In this document: positions 51,095 through 58,330 of the stretch, in pieces
Layout: each line of letters opens with the position of its first letter
Position numbering within the stretch: the stretch's first letter is position 1
Source: Pseudomonas sp. TCU-HL1
GTDB taxonomy: Bacteria; Pseudomonadota; Gammaproteobacteria; Pseudomonadales; Pseudomonadaceae
Direction: 5' to 3'
Assembly: GCF_001708505.1 (NCBI RefSeq)
Contig: NZ_CP015992.1
Span: forward strand, 1,612,001 to 1,676,000
DNA length: 64,000 nucleotides
Program-made: the position numbers and the translations under genes
The notes under the pieces: model-generated
Databases searched by the model: none
Told to the model about the DNA's origin: nothing
The model's input: only the letters and a program-made list of their open reading frames with translations

Positions 51095-52120
51095 TCAGGT
51101 ATTGCTCTCGGTGAACTTCTCGAAATACAGGTGACCGTTATCGATGCCGTTTTCCGTGAGCCAGGTCTTCACCGACTCCACCATCGGCGGCGGGCCGCAG
51201 AGGTACATGTCGAAGGGGGCTTCGCGCAGGGCCACTGCATCGAAGTGCTCGGGTACGTAGCCGCGCTTGCCGTTCCAGTCCTGGCCCTCGTCGCTGATCA
51301 CCGGGGTGAAGCTGAAGTCCGGGATGCGTGCGGCGTAGTCCTGGATGCGCTCCAGCTCGCAGAGGTCGGCCACCTGGCGCACGCCATAGAACAGGTGCAC
51401 CGGCTGACCGCAGCCGCCATTCGCGGCGATCTCGTCGAGCATGCCGAGGAAGGCCGAGAGGCCGGTCCCACCGGCCACCAGCAGCAGCGGCTTTTCGATG
51501 TGGCGCATGTAGAAGGCACCCAGCGGGGCTTCGAAGTGGATTTCGTCTCCCACCTTGCAGCGTTCGCGGATGTAGTTGCTCATCACCCCGTCCGGCAGCA
51601 GGCGGATGAGGAACTGCAGCTTGTTCTCCGCGTTCGGTCGGTTGGCGAAGGAGTAGGAGCGTTTAGCGTCCGTGCCCGGTACCTGCAGGCGGGCGTACTG
51701 GCCCGGCAGGAAGTCCAGGTGCTGGCCGTCGATGCCGGCATCCAGGTGGAGGATGGCGGTGGTCGGCGACACCTGCTCGACGTGGGTGACCACGCCGCGT
51801 TCTTCCACCGGCCGCGCCGCGCTGCAGAGCGACGAGGCGAAGTCGAAGTAGAACGACGCATCGGATTGCACACGGGTCTGGCAGGTGAGCATCTTGCGCT
51901 GTTCCAGGTCCTTGGCCGACAAGGCCTCCTCGTCCACGTAGTCCATGGCGTAGCGGCCGGACTCGCAGCGGCCCATGCAGGTGCCGCAGACGCCCTCGCG
52001 GCAGTCCAGCGGAATGTTGATGCCGTTGCGCAGGGCGGCATCGAGCAGGATCTCGTTGCCCTGCACGGGGAAGAACAGGGTTTTGCCATCGGCAAAACTG
52101 AAGGCGACCTTGTGGTTCAT
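51095..52120 (-). CDS. antC: Anthranilate 1,2-dioxygenase reductase component
   Basis: A 341-residue reductase. The N-terminal plant-type [2Fe-2S] ferredoxin has Cys40, Cys45, Cys48 and Cys80 (CREGVCGTCMGRC), the FAD motif RSYSFAN follows, then the NAD domain with GGTGLSAFLGML and CGPPPMVES. It supplies electrons to AntAB. BenC is the nearest relative. The start at 52120 gives the family N-terminus MNHKVAFSFADGK. Confidence 0.88.
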   Translation of the reverse strand: MNHKVAFSFADGKTLFFPVQGNEILLDAALRNGINIPLDCREGVCGTCMGRCESGRYAMDYVDEEALSAKDLEQRKMLTCQTRVQSDASFYFDFASSLCSAARPVEERGVVTHVEQVSPTTAILHLDAGIDGQHLDFLPGQYARLQVPGTDAKRSYSFANRPNAENKLQFLIRLLPDGVMSNYIRERCKVGDEIHFEAPLGAFYMRHIEKPLLLVAGGTGLSAFLGMLDEIAANGGCGQPVHLFYGVRQVADLCELERIQDYAARIPDFSFTPVISDEGQDWNGKRGYVPEHFDAVALREAPFDMYLCGPPPMVESVKTWLTENGIDNGHLYFEKFTESNT

Positions 52121-52139
52121 GGCGCGTACATCCGGGCAA

Positions 52140-52631
52140 TCAGAGGTGGTAGAAGTCGAGCACCGAGTTGATGGTGTCGTTGAGCAGGACCATGTGCTTG
52201 CGGGTGATCTTCCAGCTCTCGCCGCTGGGCTTGAGGTGGTAGGTCGCATGGCCGAAGAACTGCTCGCTCTGGCCCAGCCGGTAGTACAGCGTGTGCCAGT
52301 TGGCCTTCACTTCCAGCTGGCCATCGCCACGCTCGGCGATACGCACGTTGCTGATCTGGTGCAGGGTGCGCGGCATCGGCACGGTCGAGGCGGCCTTGCC
52401 GGTGCGGATGCGGTACACCCGGTCTTCCAGGCCCGAGCGGTTGCTGTAGTAGATCAGCGACATGCCGCGTTTCGGGTCGGTGGTGTACTGGTGCTCGGAC
52501 TCCCACTGCGGCAGGTGGTACTCGCACTGCTCGTCGAACAGCTCGAGGTAGGCGTCCCAGTCCTGGGCGTCGCACAGGGCGGACTTGTCGTAGAGGAACT
52601 GTTCGATCTGGTATTGCAGTTGCGGGTTCAT
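52140..52631 (-). CDS. antB: Anthranilate 1,2-dioxygenase small subunit
   Basis: A 163-residue ring-hydroxylating dioxygenase beta subunit (MNPQLQYQIEQFLYDKSALC, then RAYR-like EDRVYRIRTGKA). It is structural, forming the alpha3-beta3 oxygenase with AntA. It overlaps antA by 4 bases (ATGA) and ends 19 bases before antC. Confidence 0.88.
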   Translation of the reverse strand: MNPQLQYQIEQFLYDKSALCDAQDWDAYLELFDEQCEYHLPQWESEHQYTTDPKRGMSLIYYSNRSGLEDRVYRIRTGKAASTVPMPRTLHQISNVRIAERGDGQLEVKANWHTLYYRLGQSEQFFGHATYHLKPSGESWKITRKHMVLLNDTINSVLDFYHL

Positions 52632-54022
52632 GCCTGCACCTCCTGTAGTTTCAGGGCTTTCTGGTCCAGGCCCTTGAGCAGGAAGCGCTGCCAGTTGACG
52701 TGCTGGTTCACGTACAGACCTTCATGGGTGAATTCGGTGCCGGTCATCACCGGCGCGATGCCCAGGGTCTGGCTGTTCGAGGTGGCGCCGGTGACCCACT
52801 TGCCGTAGCCGCGGGAGATGTCGCTCCAGCGTTCCAGGCGTCCCTGGAAGCCGCGCTGCTGTTCGCGGAACTCCACCAGGTCGTCGGGGGTGCCCATGCC
52901 GGAGACGTTGAAGAAGTCCTCGAACTGGCGGATGCGGCTCTCGCGGTCGGCATCGGACTCACCCTTCACGCCGATGCATTGGCTGGTGATCTCGGTCTTG
53001 TTCCAGGCCACCGGACGCACGATGCGCAGCTGGGAGCTGATCTGGTCCATGAAGAACAGGCTGGGGTAGATGTTCAGGTTGCGCAGGCGATGCATCATCC
53101 ACTCCGCCTTGGCCTGGCCGTGCTCCTCGACCAGGCGTGGCATCACGGTGGCGTAGCCGGGGCGTACGGTGGGATTGGGCATGTCGCTGAACAGCACGCT
53201 GTGGCCGTTGTTGAAGGAGAACCAGCCGTCGTCGGTCTCGGCGTCACCGGCACCGAGCTTGCTGTAGTCCAGGGTGCTGCTGGCGCCGCCCTTGGCGGCG
53301 TTGACCTGCTGGCGGTGCTGCACGGTGGCCACGTAGTTGTAGTGCACGGTGCTGACGTGATAGCCGTCCAGGCCGTTCTCGTTCTGCAGCTTCCAGTTGC
53401 CGTCGAAGGTGTAGGTGGACTTGCCGGGCAGCACTTCCAGCTCGCCGGTGGGCGACTGGGCGACCATCATGTCGAAGAACACCTTGGCGTCGCCGAGGAA
53501 GTCTTCGAGGCTGTCGGTGCCGGCGACATCGAGGCTGATGAAGACGAAGCCCTTGTAGCTCTCGATGCGCGCTTTCTTCAGGCCTCGGGTGGCCTTGTCG
53601 AAGCCTTCCGGGTACTCGCCGGGTGCCTTGACCTTCACCAGGCGGCCATCGCTCTTGTAGCACCAGGCGTGGAAGGGGCAGGTGAAGGTGGACTGGTTGC
53701 CCTTGCCCACGCGGGTGAGGGTGGCGCCGCGATGCTGGCAGGCGTTGATCAGGGCGTTCAGCTCGCCATTGCCGTCGCGGGTGATGATCATCGGCTGGCG
53801 GCCGGCGCGCAGGGTCATGAAGTCGTGGGCGTTGGGGATTTCGCTCTCGTGGCAGGCGTAGATCCAGTTCTTCTCGAAGATCAGTTCCATCTCCAGGTCG
53901 AACAGGTCCGGCTCGGTGAACATGTCCCGGGCGATGCGGTACACGCCGTCGTCTGGACGGAAGTCCAGGCAGCCGCTGACGTATTCTCTCCACTGCGCAA
54001 CGTTTTTATTCGAAGTATTCAT
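52628..54022 (-). CDS. antA: Anthranilate 1,2-dioxygenase large subunit
   Basis: A 464-residue Rieske oxygenase alpha subunit. Rieske ligands are Cys95, His97, Cys115 and His118 (CQHRG, CPFHAW); the mononuclear iron site is DGYHVSTVHYNYV, with Asp219, His222 and His227. The sequence CLDFRPDDGVYRIARDMFTEPDLFDLEMELIFEKNWIYACHESEIPN (partly at residues 18-40) is of AntA rather than BenA type. No benD follows, which fits: the anthranilate diol loses NH3 and CO2 spontaneously to catechol. The start at 54022 follows AAGG; an upstream ATG adds six residues. Confidence 0.87.
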   Translation of the reverse strand: MNTSNKNVAQWREYVSGCLDFRPDDGVYRIARDMFTEPDLFDLEMELIFEKNWIYACHESEIPNAHDFMTLRAGRQPMIITRDGNGELNALINACQHRGATLTRVGKGNQSTFTCPFHAWCYKSDGRLVKVKAPGEYPEGFDKATRGLKKARIESYKGFVFISLDVAGTDSLEDFLGDAKVFFDMMVAQSPTGELEVLPGKSTYTFDGNWKLQNENGLDGYHVSTVHYNYVATVQHRQQVNAAKGGASSTLDYSKLGAGDAETDDGWFSFNNGHSVLFSDMPNPTVRPGYATVMPRLVEEHGQAKAEWMMHRLRNLNIYPSLFFMDQISSQLRIVRPVAWNKTEITSQCIGVKGESDADRESRIRQFEDFFNVSGMGTPDDLVEFREQQRGFQGRLERWSDISRGYGKWVTGATSNSQTLGIAPVMTGTEFTHEGLYVNQHVNWQRFLLKGLDQKALKLQEVQA

Positions 54023-54088
54023 GGGTGGCACCTTCCACATCGGGCGAATCAGTGGAGGCCATTAGAAGGAGCAGGGACTTGCCCGGTC

Positions 54089-54104
54089 TATCCGCATAGT
54101 TGGC
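54089..54104 (-). promoter_or_regulatory. Candidate AntR half-site near the antA promoter
   Basis: Read on the minus strand this is CCAA-N6-GGATA, resembling the XylS-family TGCA-N6-GGNTA box. It lies 67 bases upstream of antA. A TTCTAAT -10-like element follows at a suitable distance. Confidence 0.5.
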
Positions 54105-54194
54105 GAAGCTGCGCCGTAAATTTTGCCGTCGGCCATCCACCCGCAAGCCACAAGGGGCGGGGCTTGCAGCGGTTCCTGGGCGAGCGGAAGAAAC

Positions 54195-54221
54195 GGATAG
54201 CCTTTGTCCAGCAAGCGGATA
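54195..54221. promoter_or_regulatory. Inverted GGATA motifs in the antA-antR region
   Basis: GGATA at 54195-54199 and 54217-54221, 22 bases apart and oriented opposite to the other TATCC sites of the region. Same 22-base period as at 54364 and 54614. Confidence 0.35.
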
Positions 54222-54363
54222 GCGGCGGGGGTGGGAAGGGGACTTGAATCCACCTCGACAGCGCCACGGCGGGGCGCGGTAACGGTGGGTTGGCCTGGAG
54301 CGGCCCGAGGTAACGCCTGCTGATGGAAATGGCGGTTGGCTAGCCGATTCTTTCGCTGTGCGC

Positions 54364-54390
54364 TATCCGAAAAATTGGCGAAGGCTATCC
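54364..54390. promoter_or_regulatory. Tandem TATCC half-sites, candidate AntR box
   Basis: TATCCGAAAAATTGGCG begins at 54364 and a second TATCC at 54386, a 22-base direct repeat pointing towards antA on the minus strand. It shares the TTGGCGAAG core with the site at 54089. Confidence 0.5.
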
Positions 54391-54613
54391 ACTCCTTCCG
54401 TGGGGGTAACCCAAGGCGTGCATGTGCTTCCCAAACCGAGTAACACACCAGCTTTTCTGCCAATCACCAGGTTGCGCCGGAGAAAGTGGGCGGTTAACGC
54501 ACCGAGTGACCGTAGGCCTTGTTCCAGGCGGCGTGGCAGGGCCCTGGAATGAGGCATCCAGACCAGTCGCCTGGTCCTTTGTGGACACGTTTCCGGGGGC
54601 CGAGGAGCAGATC

Positions 54614-54640
54614 TATCCAGAAAATGGGCCAATGTTATCC
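54614..54640. promoter_or_regulatory. Second tandem TATCC pair, candidate AntR box
   Basis: TATCCAGAAAATGGGCC at 54614 and TATCC at 54636, again 22 bases apart, about 110 bases upstream of antR. The rest of the 728-base antA-antR gap shows no supported coding region; the open frames there lack homology and ribosome sites. Confidence 0.5.
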
Positions 54641-54750
54641 TCGATTTCCGCTCTTCGAAGGAGCGTGCTGGTGTGGCATGGAGCTTGCCTGTTTCAACTC
54701 GACGCGCCGCAAGAGCGCGCATCTCCAATTGCCGTGTTGGGTGCCGCGTG

Positions 54751-55764
54751 ATGAGTACGAAGAACTATCCCCATTTTCGAGACATTTCCGCAGATCGCTA
54801 CGATCTGGCGGGAGCCCGTTCCTGGATGTCGAACATTTGCGGGCCTCACCAGCTGAAGGCGGCGAAGCCCGAGCGTATCCAGTTCCACCACAGCGGCAAT
54901 GTGTTGCCCTCGATGTCCACCACCCTGGGCTATGTCGAGTACGGCACCGACGTCACCATCGGCGTCGGCGACGAGATGAACCTCAACTGTTACAGCCTCA
55001 GCCTGCCGCTCAGCGGCGAGCAGGAGCTGGCCAAGTCCGGGCGACTGCTGCGTTCGGATCGCGACTGGGGAGTGATCGTCTCGCCCCACGAACACCAGGA
55101 GCTGACCATCGGCGGCGACTGCCACAAGTTGCAGGTGGCGATTCCCCGTGCGGCCATGCAGCAGACCCTGGAAGACCTGTTGCAACGCAGCGTGGATGCA
55201 CCGCTGAGCTTCCAGGCCGAGATGGATGCGGTAGAAGGCGCGGCGGCTTCCTGGTGGCGCATGGCGCGGCACCTGATCGATGAGCTGGAGCGCAGCCGTG
55301 ATCTCTACGGCCAGCTGTTCTTCACCCGTGATCTGGAAAGCGCGCTGATCAAGGGGCTGATCCTGGCCCAGCCGAACAACTATTCGGACGAACTGCGCGA
55401 GCGCCTGGAGATCAAGCTGCCGCACTACTTGCTGCGTGCCCGTTCCTTCATCCAGGTCCACGCCCGCGAGGACATCTGCCTGGAGGACATCGAGCGCGCC
55501 GCCGGCGTTTCGCGCTTCAAGCTGTTCGAGGGCTTCAGGAAGTACTTCGGCCAGTCGCCGATGGCGTTCCTGAAGAAGCACCGGCTCACTGCAGTGCGAC
55601 AGGACATCCTCGAGGACCGTTCCCAGCGCAACATCTCGGCGATCGCGCTGGCCTGGGGCTTCAATCACCTCGGACGCTTCTCCAGCGAATATCGCAAGCT
55701 GTTCGGCGAAACACCGAGCGCCACCATCCAGCGCCTGGAGGCCAGACGCGGCCACAGCCTCTGA
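54751..55764 (+). CDS. antR: AraC/XylS-family activator of the anthranilate genes
   Basis: A 337-residue regulator. An N-terminal ligand-binding domain spans about 1-220 and a C-terminal double HTH about 235-335 (EDIERAAGVSRFKLFEGFRKYFGQSPMAFLKKHRL, shown at residues 245-280; then AIALAWGFNHLGRFSSEYRKLFGETPS). It is divergent from antABC, the arrangement of antR in P. aeruginosa. It would bind anthranilate and activate antA at the TATCC-type sites. The start at 54751 (or GTG 54748) precedes MSTKNYPHFRDI. Confidence 0.85.
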   Translation: MSTKNYPHFRDISADRYDLAGARSWMSNICGPHQLKAAKPERIQFHHSGNVLPSMSTTLGYVEYGTDVTIGVGDEMNLNCYSLSLPLSGEQELAKSGRLLRSDRDWGVIVSPHEHQELTIGGDCHKLQVAIPRAAMQQTLEDLLQRSVDAPLSFQAEMDAVEGAAASWWRMARHLIDELERSRDLYGQLFFTRDLESALIKGLILAQPNNYSDELRERLEIKLPHYLLRARSFIQVHAREDICLEDIERAAGVSRFKLFEGFRKYFGQSPMAFLKKHRLTAVRQDILEDRSQRNISAIALAWGFNHLGRFSSEYRKLFGETPSATIQRLEARRGHSL

Positions 55765-55871
55765 GGCGCGGCCGCTCGTCGCCAACTCTTCGCGCAATTG
55801 TCGAGCGCACCCCCGGCCGGACGACCACTAGGGCGAGTCCCTTATCAACGTCTGGTTCAGGAGTGCGCACC

Positions 55872-56609
55872 ATGAACATCGACAAGCATCCCGTAGTTTC
55901 CCAAGCAGAATGGCTTCAGGCGCGCGAGGAATTGCTGCGCAAGGAAAAGGCCTTCACCCACGAGCGCGACAAACTCAGCGCCGAGCGCCGGGCGCTGCCC
56001 TGGGTCCGCATCGACCAGGTCTATGCCTTCGAGGGGCCGGACGGCTGGGAAACCCTGGCCGACCTGTTCGACGGGCGCAGCACGCTGGTCATCTACCACT
56101 TCATGTTCGGCCCCAACTGGAAGGAAGGTTGCCCCGGCTGCTCCTTCCTCGCCGACCATATCGATGGGCCGAACCAGCACCTCAAGCACCACGACGTGAC
56201 CCTGCTCTGCGTGTCGCGTGCGCCCTTGCAGGAGTTCCAGGCCTTCCGCAAGCGCATGGGCTGGACGTTCAAGTGGGTGTCGTCCCAAGGCAGTGCCTTC
56301 AACCAGGACTTCGGCGTGGCCGCCCGGCCCGAAGACATCGCCGCTGGCACCGCGCGATACAACTACGGCACCAGCAAGGACCCGGGCGAGGACATGCCGG
56401 GGCTCAGCGTGTTCTATCGCAACGAGGCCGGGGACATCTTCCACACCTATTCCACCTATGCCCGTGGCCTGGACCTGCTGGTAGGCGCCTACAACTTCCT
56501 CGACCTGCTGCCCAAGGGCCGTGATGAGCAGGAGATCATGGACTGGATGACCTACCACGACCGCTATGAGGAAGAACCGATGAAGGCGCATAGCTGCTGC
56601 GCGGAGTGA
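55872..56609 (+). CDS. DUF899 thioredoxin-like protein
   Basis: A 245-residue protein with the DUF899 pattern: PVVSQAEWLQAREELLRKEK at the N-terminus, TLVIYHFMFGPNWKEGCPGC followed by SFLADH, and the C-terminal TYARGLDLLVGAYNFLDLLP. The GCPGC pair sits where thioredoxins carry CxxC and may be redox active. Its function is not established. The start at 55872 follows AGGAG; an earlier GTG is less likely. No operon partner. Confidence 0.88.
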   Translation: MNIDKHPVVSQAEWLQAREELLRKEKAFTHERDKLSAERRALPWVRIDQVYAFEGPDGWETLADLFDGRSTLVIYHFMFGPNWKEGCPGCSFLADHIDGPNQHLKHHDVTLLCVSRAPLQEFQAFRKRMGWTFKWVSSQGSAFNQDFGVAARPEDIAAGTARYNYGTSKDPGEDMPGLSVFYRNEAGDIFHTYSTYARGLDLLVGAYNFLDLLPKGRDEQEIMDWMTYHDRYEEEPMKAHSCCAE

Positions 56610-56698
56610 TGCAGCTCTTGTAGATCCTATGCAAAGGCCGCCCGCACGCCGATTCTTAATCCGGGGGATAGAAGGTTTGGCCCAGAGGAGGAATCGAC

Positions 56699-57844
56699 AT
56701 GCGAACGGCCTACGTTGAACAGCATAGTGCGAACGAACCGGTCTTGGCAGTGGCGCTGGAGTTGGCCAGGGCCAGTTGGAAAGTGGCGCTGAGTGATGCC
56801 CGGCGCGCCCCCCGGCTGAAGACAGTCGACGCACCGCAACCCCTGGCGCGCCTGGAGCAGGTGGTGCAAACGATCGCGGAGACGCGCGCGCTCTGGGCGT
56901 TGCCAGCGTCCGCCAGAGTGGTCGTGGTGTATGAAGCGGGCCAGGATGGCTTCTGGCTACAGCGCGCCTTGCAGGCGCGTGCGCTGGAGGTCCTGGTGAT
57001 CGATCCAGCGAGCCTGCTGATGGCGCGGCGGAGGCGTCTGGCCAAGACTGACCGGCTGGACGCCTTGCGCCTGGTGGAGGCCCTGCTGGCCTGGCTGCGT
57101 GGCGAGCAGCGGCGTTTTCAGGTGGTGTGCCCGCCCAGCGTCGAGGACGAGGATCGCCGGCACTGGGGGCGCGAGCGCCAGCAGTTGCAGCGCGAGCTGC
57201 AGCAGCACCGCAACCGGATCGAGAAGCTGCTGGCGACGGTGGGCTGCTGGACCCGGCTGGATCGTGCCGGCCGCCAACAACTGGCCGAGGGCACGCTGCA
57301 GGACTGGGCTGGCCAGGCGCTGGGGGCGGCGCTGCAGGCCCGCCTGCAGCGGGAGCTGCAACGCTGGCAGGAGGCCCGGACCCAGCTGCGGCGGCTGGAG
57401 CACGAACACGCGCAGCGCTTCGGCACCCGCCAGGCCGAACAAGTGGCGCGACTGAGCCAGTTGCGCGGCATCGGCACCGTCGGCGCCCGGCAACTGGTAC
57501 TCGAGCTGTTCTGGCGGCAGTTTCGCAACCGCCGTCAGTTGGGGGCCTGCGTTGGCCTGGTGCCCTCGCCCTACGACAGCGGCACGCTGCGGGTCGACCA
57601 GGGCATCAGCAAGCAGGGTAATCCCCGGGTCCGCGCGCTGCTGGTCGAACAGGCCTGGCTATGGCTGCACTACCAGCCGAACAGCGCCCTCAGCCACTGG
57701 TTCGCCAAGAAGGCCGGCGGTGATTGCCGTCGCAGTCGACGGGTAGCGATCGTGGCCCTGGCGCGACGCCTGGTGATCGCCTTGTGGCGCTACCTGGAGC
57801 GCGGTGAGCTGCCGGCGGGTGCAACACTGAAAGCCGTGCCCTGA
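56699..57844 (+). CDS. IS110-family DEDD transposase
   Basis: A 381-residue transposase/recombinase. The N-terminal RuvC-like DEDD domain has LAVALELARASWKVAL (Glu in place of the first Asp), VVVYEAGQDGFWLQ and KTDRLDALRLV. A coiled central region follows, then the C-terminal Transposase_20 domain (LSQLRGIGTVGARQLVLELF, LGACVGLVPSPYDSG with the catalytic-type Ser). The ATG at 56699 follows GAGGAGG. The sequence is of the IS1111-like branch, in which guide RNA is encoded downstream. It looks intact. Confidence 0.92.
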   Translation: MRTAYVEQHSANEPVLAVALELARASWKVALSDARRAPRLKTVDAPQPLARLEQVVQTIAETRALWALPASARVVVVYEAGQDGFWLQRALQARALEVLVIDPASLLMARRRRLAKTDRLDALRLVEALLAWLRGEQRRFQVVCPPSVEDEDRRHWGRERQQLQRELQQHRNRIEKLLATVGCWTRLDRAGRQQLAEGTLQDWAGQALGAALQARLQRELQRWQEARTQLRRLEHEHAQRFGTRQAEQVARLSQLRGIGTVGARQLVLELFWRQFRNRRQLGACVGLVPSPYDSGTLRVDQGISKQGNPRVRALLVEQAWLWLHYQPNSALSHWFAKKAGGDCRRSRRVAIVALARRLVIALWRYLERGELPAGATLKAVP

Positions 57845-58125
57845 CACCACCACTCAGCCAGCGAGCCGCGACGAAAGAGTTACGCAGTCAACACGCCCGT
57901 AATTCGCCCGGGTCATCAGCGCGATGACCGATCTTGTAGAAAGGGTGTGGTGCAAAGGGGTATGCCTGAGCGCAACGCGCAAGCAGGATCGTGTTGGTCC
58001 TCGTGACCAGCGGATAGAAGGTGGTGAGACGCTAGGTCTCACGAGCAGCATGCCCCGCTGCCTTGATGCGTGCCCCAAGTCATGAATCGGAGGAACAGGC
58101 CTTGACACCGAGATCTTCATAGAAG
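57845..58125 (+). ncRNA. Non-coding tail of the IS element, candidate guide (bridge/seek) RNA
   Basis: About 280 bases after the transposase stop have no supported frame, and the region is rich in short inverted segments, for example GTGAGACGC/TAGGTCTCAC near 58025-58040. It repeats GGATAGAAGGT (58012-58022) found at the left end (56666-56676). IS1111-type elements encode their targeting RNA here. The exact RNA limits and loops are not determined. Confidence 0.45.
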
Positions 58126-58214
58126 GGGCGAATTCATTCGCCAAGCAGGCCGAAGGTCTGCCCTGTATCAGGGGGCAACTGCATTGCCCTTGGCGAATGA
58201 ATTCGCCCCCACAG
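58126..58214. repeat. REP-like repeat, copy 6, truncated at its left end
   Basis: GGGCGAATTCATTCGCCAAG pairs with CTTGGCGAATGAATTCGCCCCC; it lacks the usual GTAG start, which is found instead at 56619-56623 on the far side of the IS. Confidence 0.75.
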
Positions 58215-58246
58215 GGAAATCACCTCCAGCGTCTTGCTCGGCCATT

Positions 58247-58307
58247 GGTGCGCGCGGCGCACCCTACGAACCGAATCGCTCCACCGTAGGGTGCGCTGTG
58301 CGCACCG
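58247..58307. repeat. REP-like pair (GTAGGGTGCGC family)
   Basis: GTGCGCGCGGCGCACCCTAC and GTAGGGTGCGCTGTGCGCACC face each other across 20 bases, upstream of the RND efflux stop codon. Confidence 0.75.
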
Positions 58308-58330
58308 CTTGCGTTGTGGGAGCTATTCCA

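Larger units (their letters stand above)
56624..58125 (+). mobile_element. IS110/IS1111-like insertion sequence, inferred ends
   Basis: The ends are inferred, not proven. The left flank ends CTTGTAG at 56623 and the right flank resumes GGGCGAATTCATTCG at 58126. Joined they restore the start of the GTAGGGGCGAATTC repeat seen at five other places in the window. The element would be 1502 bases. Left ATCCTATGCAAAG and the reverse complement of the right end, CTTCTATGAAGA, share CTATG at the same offset, a possible short subterminal inverted repeat. Insertion into REP sequences is known for IS110 elements of Pseudomonas such as ISPpu9/10. Confidence 0.65.

Noticed and set aside
52628..54022. Assignment of the dioxygenase as benzoate dioxygenase (BenABC)
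   Set aside because: The sequence is of AntA type, benD is missing after the reductase gene, and the divergent regulator is AntR-like.
54062..54463. Minus-strand frame of 133 codons in the antA-antR gap
   Set aside because: No ribosome site or homology; it overlaps regulatory-looking TATCC repeats.
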